Position numbers and translations under genes: made by a program. Positions 42,796-56,574 of a stretch of 64,000 nucleotides of DNA are shown here, piece by piece. Under the pieces are notes generated by a model that was not told where the DNA came from, made no database searches, and worked only from the letters and a program-made list of their open reading frames with translations. The stretch's first letter is position 1. Every line of letters begins with the position of its first letter. This DNA is from Albula goreensis. Taxonomy: Eukaryota > Chordata > Actinopteri > Albuliformes > Albulidae. The DNA is taken from contig CM040755.1 of the NCBI GenBank assembly GCA_022829145.1, positions 11,851,563-11,915,562 on the forward strand, written 5' to 3'.

Positions 42796-45398
42796 TCACG
42801 TTGGTTATTAGTAATCCTCCTTTGAGAGTGATAGATTAAATATTTTTCTCATGTTATTGTCTTTGCTAACCTGTGGTGGGTTCTGGGTAAAATTCTGTGT
42901 GGGGGGGAGGGCATGCCTGAATTTTGATTTCTATCATAAATTTCTGTAAAAGTCTTTTGAGAGAAACGTGCACTGAAATGTCCAATTTGAGTTCAAACGT
43001 GGTAGGTGGTGTAAGCAGAAAGATGAAAAAATGAAAAAAGTCTAATACTACTGTCTGATTTTAATGTCCGCTGTGTTTTATACAGTATCTACTTTTTTCT
43101 TTCTTTTTTCGGGGTTCACTTTGGAAACTTTTTACTAAAAAAAAATGCAAAAAGTATTGTGCAAAGGTATGTAATTTTTTTTGAAGTACTTGAAATGCAT
43201 TAATAAAAATAGAATTGATCAAAATGGTTTTGTAATAAATTCATTCATAGGTATGTATGTCTTGGCTGAGATGGTTGAATGTTTTGGGTTTTCTATCATT
43301 GATATGGTCTGCTGCGGAGAAATCGCTGAGGATGCCCCGGTCTCAGAGCAGGCCTCCGTGATGGGGAAAATGTTTCGTTTTATAGGCCGAGAGGATCCTA
43401 AAGCGCTGAAGTAAGTCGGCCCTGATCCTCCAGCTGGAACCTCCTCAGTGGATAAGTACTGAACTGAGACGCTCAAAATCTCATACACATACACAGTCTC
43501 ACACACATACACACACACACACTCTCATACACACAGTCTCACGCACACACCAATCCTCTCTCATCTCTTTTTCGACATACTTATATACTGTCTCACACAC
43601 ACCCAGTCATGCACCCAGTCTCACATACTCAGTCATTCTAGAAAACACATTGATTCTCCCACATACTCTTTTATTCACTTTCACACATACACACTCACAC
43701 AGACTCTTTTTTTTTTCTCTTGCAAACACACATACTCAAACACACACACACACACAGGTGTGATGCACGCCAGGCTCACTTTAACAGATGCCATTTTTAC
43801 CTCCCGTCCAGCTGAAGAGGTTCCAGAGGACAGGAGACTGCTGGAGTCAAACAGCATAGCCAGCACTCCAGGGAGAAGAAATTCATACTTTTTATAGTTT
43901 GTGTTGTTATGGATAAATTTCAAAGTAAAATGAATAATACAGTAACCAAAGTATGGTTTTTGAAAGTGCCTGATTGCCGAACACATTCTACCAAGGTATT
44001 TTTTATTTTATTTGCAGGAGTTTTAACTCCCTCGGGTATAACTAGACAGTGGTGTGAATTATTGATGAATAGTATCTGTGGAAGCGTCTACATTTAAGCA
44101 ACTGCAGCTTTCATTCCTGCTGCATAAAGATTTCTATGTACGATAAACCTCCAGGGGACCCACAGATTCACCATGGCAGCCCCATTTCATCATTACTGTA
44201 GCTTTGTATTGTAGCTTCCCACCATTTTTGTGTGTCTTTGTATAATATTTAGATATTACCAGATCCAACGCTACGAATGTTGGCATGGTGAGTATGAAGA
44301 CTACAGGAGGAGCTTAGTGTTATTTCCAGTGATCTCTATGTACTATATGCAGAGAAATGAGAACAGTACTGTTGGTACTCTGACTCTAGAGTACCCTTTT
44401 ATTGCTCAAGTGATTGATACAGTATGTGAAGTCAGGTGCTGCAGTATTTAAAGTGTGGCCCTCTGGTTGAGAACGACCTGCAGGGCACTGAGACACACAC
44501 ACACACACCAGGATCACGGTCACACAGATTTGCCTCTAAAGGACTGGCCCATGATGTGGCTTTCACTGAAGACCATCTTAAATCGGGTTCTCATTCCAGG
44601 ACAGCCACACATACTCCCTGGGGTATACAATAACCCTTCCCAGGTCTCAACTTTTATCTCCCAACAGCAGGGTTGGGTAAAAAGAGCTTAAACCGTGTTC
44701 CCATTTCAGGCTCTTAATTACTTAATTACATGAATGGCGGCTGAGGGTTCTTTTTTCTCTGTGTGACACATTTCATTGCAGAAAAATCTCTTATTAAAAC
44801 TGACATATATAGTCTGGGTAATTTGGAAACAAAATCATACATGCAAACTGGTCCACCAAGAATGGATTCTTCAACTAGAATTCGTACAGGCAGGGATGAC
44901 ATACTCAATGTTCTGTAGTATTTAAAGGCCAACTCAAATCAGAATTACCGACATAATTTTAGGTGGATGTCAGAAAAAGCACTCTAAGACCCTAAATACA
45001 CACACTTTGACTGACTTGACAGTTTCAGACATTATTTTCAAAATTTAATTTGATTGATATAAAGCTGGAATATGTCAAGATGGTTCAAGTGGGCCTGTAA
45101 CTCAGTATGGGGTCTCTAAAACAGCATTTACATTCACAGTAGAGCGGTGGGGGTCTGTATCTTCATAGTGAACTGCTTCAGAAAAAGACACACAACATTC
45201 AAAGCCCTCTGCTTTTTCTTCCCATCTAAGATCCACAATATGTCACATTTTGTGTTCAAGAAAATATAAAAAGATGGTACAATGTGTTCATTGAATGTAT
45301 TTTTTTCAGTCATGCCTGTAACAGCCTCAGTTCAACTCCACTATGAGGCAGAGTAAAGCTCCCATCATATTTATCACTAGGCCACCACTACCAGATTT
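42796..45398. other. Intergenic gap between ADAM10 and LIPC 3' ends
   Basis: Holds degenerate CA-rich sequence at about 43480-43760 and short open frames without family resemblance. An AATAAA on + at 43202-43207 could serve a longer ADAM10 transcript. Nothing else was recognised. Confidence 0.6.
43480..43760. repeat. Degenerate CA-rich simple repeat
   Basis: Repeated ACACACA and CTCACACAC blocks interspersed with CTCAT and CAGTC motifs, spread over about 280 bases. Confidence 0.75.
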
Positions 45399-45440
45399 TT
45401 TATTTTCTGATAAGCATTGAGGGAAAGTGGCATGTTTATT
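45399..45440 (-). promoter_or_regulatory. Candidate LIPC polyadenylation signals
   Basis: The first AATAAA motifs met on the - strand after the LIPC stop are at 45435-45440 and 45399-45404, about 1.25 kb downstream. I saw no closer canonical hexamer, so either the 3' UTR is long or a variant signal is used. Confidence 0.35.
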
Positions 45441-46687
45441 AGAATGGAGAGTTTTTTGGTTGCTGTTTTGGGATTGACTGTCCAGAGCACTGGATGTCGG
45501 TGTTGTGATCTCTCCCACAGCCTGGGATGGATCGGGTCGATTGTGCCTCTGTGTCCTACAAGTCGGACCATAAAACCCTGGTAGTGTTGTCCAAGAGGAT
45601 CTAACTTGCTAGGCATTTCCTACCTTGACCTCCATCGGTGAGTCCTGTGGTGGGTCAGATGCCTGTGTTCTGCCAGCACTGGCCACATTAAATGTGCAGT
45701 CATGTGCCATAGCTGGCTGAATATGCTTCAGAAGACAATGGGCACAATGGGATGGAACTACAGGTACAATTGGGAATTACAAAATGGTGGATAAAACCTT
45801 AGGATAAAATGATATGTGGGACTTTGGAACATCTAGTAAGTCAATTGCAAGTATTGAAGTCTTGGGATTGTAAATGATAGAGACTCAAGTGGTGATTTAA
45901 AAAAAAAAAAACATTTGGGTTCAAGAAATTGAAAAGCATATGGCAACAGTGGAGAGGTTAAGAAATGAAGGAATTAAGGAGGCCAGATTAGATGCCCTCT
46001 GCTATTACTCCTTGACACCAATAGAAGACAAGTGTGATCCCAATAAAATAAAGAGAAGGATGAGTCTTTCTTCAACGTATGGTTTGTGTCCAAAATCTAG
46101 CCCTGGCCATCCCCTTTACATTTTAAGGGGCTACTCTCTGGGCCAAAAATCAGCATAGTGTGTGCAATACAAAAGTCGCATCCAAATAACAAACAAACAG
46201 TAATAACTGTGAGAATCAAAAGCCAACCGTTCCAGTTTGATTTTGCTGATGGTAGTACTTGTCTGAAACAAATCTTTCTTGAACTGGGCAAAACGTGCAA
46301 CCTTTGGAGTAAAACAAAGGCTTAGCAGTCACAGCTGTGAATTACAGTGCTTTCCTTAATCTGGCAAAGGATATAAAGTGGCTGGCAGTTGTCTTTGCTG
46401 TACTTAAAAAGGACTGCACCATTCTTGTGCTCTGAATATATATCCCCTTGCATTTGGTGCACATTTACAGGCCTTCTGCAAGAGCAAATCTTTAAATGTT
46501 AAACCCTATCAACCACAGTATACATTTCAGTAAAATTACAATGGGAAAACACAACAAACAATTAAAACAGAAGAAAAGCAAAGAATTATAAAAAGTTATC
46601 TGCAGGGCACATACAAAAAATGTGTTCCTAATAAGGTGCCCTTACAGGGTACCACCTCGTTTGTGTCCATATAAGAGGAAAGGAGAA
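45441..46687 (-). other. Putative LIPC 3' UTR or flank
   Basis: About 1.25 kb between the LIPC stop and the first canonical polyadenylation signals. A 72-codon + strand frame at 45940-46158 has no recognisable family and is not called. Confidence 0.4.
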
Positions 46688-46805
46688 CTAGCTGCGTGTT
46701 CTCTTCCTCTGTTGTTTCTGACGATCTCCTTGGCAGCGCACAAGTACTCTCTCCTGCGACGGTTGAATATACGCTTCATCATCTGTCTTTGCACAAAACG
46801 AAGTC
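46688..46805 (-). CDS. lipc: LIPC exon 9 (C-terminus, stop)
   Basis: Acceptor TTTTTTGCAG. It reads [20 protein letters not shown] then [18 protein letters not shown] and TAG at 46688-46690. It aligns with human TFCSENTDD and FVKCEIKSK. The dense basic tail fits heparan-sulfate binding. Confidence 0.94.
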
Positions 46806-47562
46806 CTGCAAAAAACAATTTTCAAAGTTTCAAAGCAGATCGACAAGAGTATTCATATTGGTACAAAATATTTAAATTCTAAAAGTTGATGGTCATCGAT
46901 ATATTTAAAACTTTTCCTTGTCGTTCTGTGTTTAATGATTAAATACAATGTGCATTATTCCAGACCTGAAAAAAAGGAAGAAGTAAAATTCATGTTTCCA
47001 AAATAATCAATTTATGGTTGCAATTAGGAAGCTCATCCACTAGAGGGTGCTAAATACGTAAAAAAAGATACATTCATACAAGGTCTGCATTTTTTAGATC
47101 AATGGATCCAGTTTATGTGCACATTGCCCGTTTCAAAAGACATGACAGCAAGAGAAACATGAGTAAAAATGTTCATGTTTTTCTATGGCCTATAAATTGC
47201 CACCAGAAAATGTAAGAGATGATACTCATTTCATACATCAAGGACTATAAAAACATAATTATGGTAATTTATTACACCAGGCAAGTCATGTGTACAAAAA
47301 CAACAATAATATGTATTATTCTTTATGCTTAATAGTGTCAATACAATTGGGTGTTGTGGGTATTCATTTTTCATCAGTGAGCCCATCTATATATTTTAAC
47401 ATGCCAAATGAGAGGAGGGAGACAGATATAAATATCAATGATGCACAAACGCGCTTCAGAAGACACACATAACTGTAGTTGTGTATTTGGATGTACTCTC
47501 GCATGAGTGAAGCTCACTGTAGCATGTGTGGCAACTAAAAGCTCAGGGGTGATATTTAATGT

Positions 47563-47624
<62 letters not shown>

Positions 47625-50600
47625 CCTCTTTCTCTTTGTCTCCTACCATTTGGCATGTTAAATTATTTTCTCAGAGTTCTTTCTTTCCTCAGCCAGGGCA
47701 GTATGGCATGACTGGCCTATAACTTGTGCATAACTCAGAGGCTAATCTCAGCCATTGGAGTTCAGTGCATTTAACAAGTTATTTATTTATTCATTTTAAA
47801 TCCGGTTATATAACTGAAGAACTGAAAAAAAAGAAAAAAAAATGTTGCGTAACATTACTGTCCAGGGGAAAGTTAAGTCCTCCCGCTTTTTCATATCTTG
47901 CCAACCAACTACCACACACCTTTCGAAACTAAACACAGGTTGTTCCTCTCACATCAATACACACAGCAACACGTATTTTAAATGTTCCCTGTTCTTCAAT
48001 GTCATACTTACTTTGCCTGTGTTTCTCCTGTCTTGATGCGTATTTTGCCCACGATGAGTCCCAGTCCCTTTCTGTCCCTACCCCAGGGGATGAAAGCATG
48101 CATCTTATTCCACACAGCGGCCAGCACTGCCCTGCCCTCCCAGTGGAGTTTGAGCATCATCAAGTCTCCGATGTCTGTCTCCAGGGTGACCAGGAAGGTG
48201 TGGGTCTTGTTCCCTGATATGCCATCAACACTGAATGAAAGGGGTGGCGGGGTGGGGGGGGGTAAAGATGAGCACCATCACCATCTTTGAGTGTGTGTTA
48301 ATGGATGCAAAACTGAACTGGGTGTGAGTGTTGCCCAGAAATGTTGGCCATGAAATCACAGCAACAAAAGGGAAAAAAAGGAAAACTTGGAGTGTCCATC
48401 TTCTTTTGTATGTGTTACTTTCTTAATCATCTTCACTTCAGAATGTGGCTTATTTCTAAAATTTCCCAAATGTAGATGAATCTTCTTGACAGTTGCAATT
48501 CATAGTATTAGAGTGAAATACTCATATATTACGTCTGTGATGTAATTCAGGAATCTGAGTATGTGCATGTGTGCAGAACACCACGACTGATGCGCACAGA
48601 ATGAACATATGGCCTTGCATATGATGTAATGATAATGACCTGTACAGCTCTCTCATTTCACTTTCTATTTCTGCACTGTTCTATTTTACATGTTCCCCTT
48701 AAGTATAAAATCTGTCTGTGAACATGTGTGTGGGTATTTGTATATGTTTATGTTGGGTGGATGTGTCTGACTGTGGATGCATGCTTGAATGTATATATGT
48801 GTATACATGTTTCTATGTGTTTCTATGTGTGTGCATGATTGCATGTGTGTTTGTGTGTGCACGCGAGTGTGTGTTTTGCATGTGTTTGTGTATATGTAGG
48901 TGTATGTGTTTGTATTTTTGTGTATTTGTGTCTATGTGGTATATGTGTTTATATGCGTTTGTGTTTATGTGGGTGTATGTGCTGCAGACTGGCCTGGGGC
49001 TATTTGTAATTGATGGGGAAAATGGGGAGACAGGAAGCTCCGGTCCCTCCCTACCCCCTCCCCACGCCCCCACACAAAATGAGAAGAAGCTCATCCACAC
49101 AGCCTCAGGAAAACAAGTTAGAACATGCTTACATCTTTTGCTGAAGGGGGAGATTGGCTCTGTGAAGCGCAGACCACCCCCATAATGATATATAAGGGAG
49201 AGCAGCTAATAGCTAACTGGAACACTTTCTATAAGAGACAGACCATTTTCCAGTGCTGTGCTTACTGTACTTGAATTATTCATGTTTTCTCTTATGCAGG
49301 AATCCTGTCATTTACTGATGCATGCATCTTCCATTTATTCACACTTCATTTGCTCTTCCTCTTGAGTGTGTTGCAATTTCTCTTTTTGCTACACAGAGAT
49401 TCAGCTCAACTTGGCCCTCCGGTTACCCATGTGTGGCAGAAACAAGTAGTACTCTGCCAATGAGGGCCTGAACACAAGTGTACTTTAGGTTTTGGCTGAG
49501 GGATCAGAGGGAACGACAACCCTAAAACCAGAATTTGCTGCAGAAGGAAAATGTACTCACAAGGTGAGAGGCAGCTTCGAGCTCTCTTCCTTGGTCCCAG
49601 TTAACGAGATGGAGAGAGAGGGCTTGATGTTTTCGACCTGGTTGATGAATTGTATCTTCAATTGGTAGTGATAGACTACAGGACAAAGGGAGAGGGATTG
49701 AAGAAAGTATATTGGTTCTGATTAAACGCTGTTCTCTTCCCTACTTAGAAAAAGAACAGCAATCAAATGCTGAGAACCCAGAGCAACAGAGGTCCTGACT
49801 AGTCATGCTTCATTGGCATTGCAAATATTGGTTTATGGGCATCACAATGGCCCCCCGTAGAGTCACAGGATCTGCCCTGGACAGCAGTGAACAGTATCAG
49901 ATGAGTCACCAGGGTTCACTGATCAGCAGTAGCTACACAGAGCAGCCACTCAATGGCTTCAAAGGTAGAGTGGCTGCTATTGGCTGGGGCCCATGGGGTG
50001 CAGATTACGTCTTTTCCAATCAAGAGGCTGTCTCAGTTTTCTAAGTTCCTGTCCTACCTCCTAATTCTCATAGATGTACCCAATTAGAGGCCAGACCACT
50101 TCAACAAGAATTTCTGTAACGATATTGAATGACTCAGTTTTGAAAGGTTTGCGCTGACAGACAACCTTTGTAGTAACGAGGTGTTTCCTTGCTCATATAA
50201 AAGCATGGCTTAATCCTCTAATCTCCCCATTTATTCAGGAGTATGTGACATTTCTATAAGTACTTTTTGGCCTGTGTGGATGTAAAGTAACACCCACAAC
50301 CTTTCAGAGAAACTAATTCAACCAACAAATTCCTTAATAAGGAAAGTCTGAGTTGGAATTAAAGGTTTATGGAGCTAAGTGCTGCTTCCCATAGATTCTG
50401 TTTCATCCTGCACTTTGTCATACATAAATCCATCTCTTACATGCCATTATCAAGTTTTCACACGAGAGAATGACAGCGCCCTCTAAAGATCTGTGCTGGT
50501 ACCTGTGTGGATTGAGACCATGTAGATTGAGTTTTATGGCTATGAATCTGTGAGAATGCCATGTGCTGACCTTTGAAAGGCTTGGAGGAGCGAGTGTTCA

Positions 50601-53600
50601 GGTACAGCCTCTTGTTGGTTCCTGTCCGCACCCTCTTTATGTCGTAGCCCAGCTTATTGCAGCGGTTTTTGCGGCAGTCCAGGCAGGCCCCTCGGCTGAA
50701 GGCGCTCTCGTCCTTGCACCAGTACGCTGTGCTCTGCTTGTCTCTGCTCAGCAGGGAGTCAATGAACAGGTAGACTGCCCGCTCGTGGGAACATTTTACA
50801 GACTTTTGGAAACCTGTGATCAAAAAAAGGTGTTATGAAGGTCAAAAAGCTGAGTATGAGCTTTTGTGACTCTTCCCTATAAAGTGATTCACACAGTAAT
50901 GGGGCACATCGAGTACTTCACTGAAAATCATTTCAGCATGCTGGCAAGTCAGTTAATGCTAATCGTTAATAGAGTTTCAATGAAGCTATATATAGTAGGG
51001 TAATTATTGTAAACTAACCTACGTTTATGGGAAGTTTCTATAAATGTAATGTTTAATGATCTGACTTTATCAGTTTTTTTATTATTATATATTTTCCATG
51101 GGTTCCCAGAATCCTCAGTAACAGTTAAATTGAGTACACAGACTCAGTGACTGTTCTGTGACAGCTGTGAACAGTACTAGTCATGCACCAATAAATGGGT
51201 AAATCACATTCAACACTCCTATAGTGGTACACTGCACTCTTTTGGGAATAGATGGCAATATAAACTGGGTTCTGATCTTTTTGTATTTCATCTTTCTTTT
51301 GATCTAATTCTGTTATTTTCTTTCATTAAAATCTGTCAAAATACACTGACGTTCCCAAAGGAAAAAGGGACATTGCATTAGCTGTGGGACGTGAGGACTG
51401 CCTCTCAGGCAGACCATTCCGCTTCACCATTCCATGATGAGATTTCATGCCCTAAAGGCACAACTCGCAACGGTAAAGAAGCAAAAGAATAATCCACATA
51501 ATTATCCCATAAGGATGACAGCTGCTTTTATCTGGTTTTGCCTTTTATAGAAAATAAGCACTTTTGATTGTTAACATCAAACTCCCTCTATTATTGACTC
51601 AGTATAATGTTCCAACCCAGATTCAGCTTGGTATAATATTATAGCCTTATATTTAGAGATCCTGCAACACTTTGTAATAATAATATTCATAGGAAATAAT
51701 ATTTATTCTGCTTTGTTGAGTATTATATCTCATTTAAACAGGATATACCAATATGTGCCAACAGTATATGTAAATATTAGTCTATATATTCAAAACTTTT
51801 AAAATATTTCTTTGCATATTATAACGCAAAGCTAATATAACAAAAATGCTTGCTCTATGAAAATGGTAGTACAAAATAAATATATATAAATTCAGACAAT
51901 AATTTATAAAGCAGTCAGCAATAATAATGTGTATGTATATTGAAAGGGAAGAATCTGATAATGTATATGTATGTTGAAAGACAAGAATTCAAGATACGTG
52001 TGTTCATATGCGTGCATGTGCAAAAATATCTGTTCTTGCAAATATACATGAATATAGTTATGAATATAATTTTATTGTATAAGCGTGTGTGTATGTGTGC
52101 ATGTGCGTGCGCTCGTGTGTACGTGCACACACCATTGAGTCCATATTGAGTCAGATGAGTGAACAGGCTGCTTATCTGACAGCCTGGTTGGAAGGCCCCT
52201 CCATTGGGGTAGAAGTCAAAGTGCCCCACTGGCTGCTGGATGCCCATGCTCAGACCCATATGCTGCTGGGTAAAGGTGTGGATGACATCTACAAATTTGG
52301 CATCATCAGGAGAGAGCCTATCTGTGTGGGACATCCCGTCGAACCCTGGGCCTGTGGGGTCCAGTCCTGGAAAGGGACACAAAAATTAAAAAAGTGAATA
52401 TTGCAGACCTTCACTCCAGATTCCAATAATCTCTGTGCAAGCACCATCTAGTGGACAATTTGTTGCATTTATAGATTGTGTAAGAATTTCTGAAGTGAGA
52501 TTTAAAATGGCTTTGGCATGACAAACAGCAAAGGGGGACCTAGCCAAAGACACAGTGCCCTTGCTTCAAATCTGAAACATAACAGATCTCTCCTATGCGG
52601 AATATTGTTGTTGACAAGCCAGCCCAATGTAATACATTTGAGATAAATTGAGAAAACAATACCTAACAGTTTTGCACACTCTCAAAAGACTTTGTGAATC
52701 GAAGCATAACATCTGAAGAGTCACTTGAAAGCTACGAATACAGGATAAAGTGGAATGTCAGAAAGTAATCACTTAGTAGGGACTGAAGAATTAGCAGGAA
52801 AAACAATCGCTTCTCTGGGGAAGCTTCATGGAGGCTGGCCCAATGACATATATGTATATATTTCTGATTTTCCCTTTTCCTCCAGCCTACACTATGTCAT
52901 TGGGCCAGCTTCCATGAAGTTTCCCCGGAGAAACGGCCACACACTTAACTCCTCTGATGCACATAGCAACCAGCCTTGCTATTTTTCTCACCACAGATGT
53001 GACACTATGCCTATATTGTCTCGGCCATTTGAGGAGCACTGAGTCAGTGCATGGCTCTTGAGCTCAGGAGACGCTGCCAGAAAGCTGTGAGACTGATTGC
53101 TGATTTTCCTCCTCAAGAAGCTGAGGCTCTTAGATTGCAGAGACACAAGCATGCCTTTACTCTGTGTAACACAAGCAGGCCCTAAAAACATCACATCTAC
53201 AAACAATAACAAATCAAATGATTAGTTATGTTCTGTTCCCTAATAGATGAAAAAACCTACACCAAAAACTATCTCACATTTTGAGACATTCACATTCAAA
53301 TGAAAATGTAATGAACAGTAATACAGTCAGAGTGAATATATTGAATGAATCAGGCAGTTGGGAGGATATTCTTTCCATGTTATTTGAGACACTGGGAGCT
53401 ACTGTTGCATAATGTCACTCAGCAGGAGAAAGGAATGACTGTGTAGCTTCCTGTCTTTAATGATTCTGCTATTCCTCATTGGCTAATCTCCTGATTAATG
53501 ATCACTAAGCAAGGATCACCAGCCTAAGTAATTATTTAAAGCAGCTGCAACTCTCATTCGTCAATACAGAGCCCAGAGCTCTGCAAGCTTTACTTTTATA

Positions 53601-56542
53601 TGGCACACTCACAGTTTATTGATACAGCAAATTTACCTTCAACTGTAAGAGGCATTAAAAAACACTTAATTAATCCACCTCACTGGTACTTGTCAAAAGG
53701 CTTTGAATCAGGGGGATTATGTATGACTTCTCTTTAGTTAATTAATATGTACCCTGATATATCCTATGAGACACAACATGACAAATTGTAAGCACATTGA
53801 GAAAGTTGTGAAAAGAGACTTTTTGACAGGTGCTTGATACAAAAATCAAGGATCATAATACCAACCTGTGATTCGTCCAATTTTTCTGGAACCAGTGAAA
53901 TAACTTCCAGCGAATCCTGAAACATGAGCGCCTAAGCAATATCCGATCAGATGAACCTTATCGGTGGGAAACTGGGAGTACTCCTGCCATGGACACAAGG
54001 GATACTCATGGTTGACAAAATTGCATTCATGAAATGTTTTGTGTGTGTTTAAAGAATAGATCTTGGTGATAATGGCTGTCAAGTCAGGCACTTCAACACA
54101 TGCTTTCCTTGTTTATTTTATTTTCAGCTGGAGATTCATCCAGCAGAATGAAATTGTCAGTTGAATCTTGGAAGAGGTCAAATGGACACAAGGTTTATTT
54201 GTAGTACAGTACATGTACAAAAGTCCAAAGCCATGGGTACAGGGCGCTCCTGGGGACTTGGCAGGGGAAGACATCCTGACAAATGGGCTTTTTTTGTGGT
54301 TCTCACTCCTGATCTCCATGTGAATGGGCTGTCTCTACACTGCCTGATGTTGGCTGCTGTTCTGGTCTTTTGGTTTGTGGCCAGAGTGAGGTGACAGAGT
54401 ATCCCTCACAAAGAAGGTTTCATTCTCAAAAGAAAAAAAATTTGTCTTCCTCTTACGCTGCTCTTTATAAATACACTCTACCAGGATCAAGAAGAACAGT
54501 GTGGCATTCAGAAACTCCTCAATAAATATAATATGATAGATTGAAAGAGAAATATGAGAAAGTTTTAAATATCAAGTGAACATGAAACATGTGCTAGTTC
54601 TTAATTTAGCATCAATGTCTTTTCTCTCATGGACCGACTCAATTTTCAGCACACTGGATTTGGGGTCTTGAGCCTGGCTCTCTGCCTGGGCTGTGCTGAA
54701 GATCCTGCTCTGTGGGACAGCAGCTCAGTGTGTGTGGGACTCTCACCTCCAGCCACTGCAGCAGATGGGCCACGTCCTGCCCGGCCACCCGGGTGTTCTG
54801 CACAGCAGTGGGGTAGTGCTGGTAGGCCAGAGACAGCCAATCTGCCATGACCACATTGACATCTCTCAGTGTAGACTGCAGAGCCTCGGCCAGCTCAGGC
54901 ACCCAGGTGTCCATCCTCCCGTCCACCTGGAGCAAGAGCTTTCAGTCATCCTAACATCCTGGATGGGCTTTCAAAAGCATGTGTATAAAAAACTTTCATT
55001 ATAAACTCAGATGGTCATGTTAGCAAAAACTAAAATTCAAGGGTGATATCCCTGCAGCCTGCTTCAGGTGAGTAGAATTTACTGTGTAAAACAAGTCGAA
55101 TATGGTCATAAAATGCAATTCAAACCATTTGTTGTGTAATGAATCCAGATAATTGCTACAAGGTAATATTTTAGCTAGCCCAGTGAGTTGTATTATTATA
55201 AAAGTATACAGAGATATTTTGTTATCTTTCAGTTTTGCCCAAATTAGAGAAAGCTGTGTAGGCCCATCTCATCACTGCAACGTTCTCTGTCAGTATGAGA
55301 GAGTGTTGGGCTGCAGTCCCCCTGCTGAGCCGCACAGTCATTGGGCTGGAGGACTGCACTTCCTGAGCATACAGGAAGTGCCTGATCCAGAGCAAATCAT
55401 GTTCCACCCAGCAGGGGGCCACAGCCTCTACTGACACTCTCAATATTCTATTCTAGAACATCAAGTGCATGATGATTCTGAGAACCAATCGCTTTACCAG
55501 GATGCACCGCTCAGCAGCTCTATGATGTCAGAGATCTTGGTTTAATACAGTAGGGCAGACAGACCAGAACCTCCCCTACCGTCCATCCATGCAGGATGAT
55601 GATCAGGGGGTTTGACGCGTTGAACCTGCAGGAGTGTAAGGTCTGCGGCATGTATGGCTGGAGAGTGCAGCCACCCTTCTGCGAGCTTCCTCTGGAATAA
55701 AGTCGGAAGGTGGATTGTGGGATGTGTGTCTTCTTCAGTTCTTTCCCTAAGGAGAAATAGAAGAGTAATACAATAATGAGAAATACATTAATATAATGGA
55801 TTGTGATTGGAACTTTAAGCTCCAATTATTGAACCACCACCTGTGGTGCTTAGGAATGATATTCCCTAATTAAGTAAGCCATGGACAAGGATCTATGATG
55901 AACAAATCAAAAACAGAATCTTTAATTCAGACTTTGCCATCAGTACAATGTTTCCCATATCTTTACCCTACATTAGACCACAAATGAAAGTTTTTGCTAA
56001 CTCCAAACTATGAATGCAACCTGTTCAGGTGAAACTGATATTGTAAAAACATTGAATCTTAATTTGTGTTAGGGTTCCATTAAGAATCTTAATTTTCCAT
56101 ATCTCCTCAAAATTTCATGTTCAAAGTTCAGACTGGAAGATTCTTTGACTGGATAACCATCATTTTAATTTTCCCTTCTTGTCTGTCGTTACTGAATACC
56201 CAGGTATCTGTCATGACATCGTATTAGGCACTATAGTTGTGTAACGCGTTGCACACATTCCCACTTATGCAATAGCCAAGGCCACCTTGTGCAGACATTC
56301 CTGGCTGAGTCAGGATCATAAAAGCTCTTTCCCCATTTTTTTATTGAGACAGACACCAGTACTCTCCCGTCAGAAGTTATAGACAGCCATGTAACCTATT
56401 GTTGGAAACTAGCAGAGAAACTAGGCAATGTTTGCAATACCTGTATCTGTATGAACAGATGAGACAGCATGTTTGATTCATCATTTGTTCTGCATCACTT
56501 TTTTAACCCAGCGAGACTATATGCATCCAAAATTTGGATGAT

Positions 56543-56574
<32 letters not shown>

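Noticed and set aside
43181-43414. 77-codon + strand frame after the ADAM10 3' UTR, followed by a GTAAGT
   Set aside because: Composition looks protein-like but no family was recognised and there is no partner exon; more likely chance or an unannotated transcript.
45940-46158. 72-codon + strand frame in the ADAM10-LIPC gap
   Set aside because: No recognised domain, and the codon pattern is not distinctive; it lies in the likely LIPC 3' flank on the opposite strand.
54629-55004. + strand frames over LIPC exon 3
   Set aside because: Antisense shadows of the real - strand exon.
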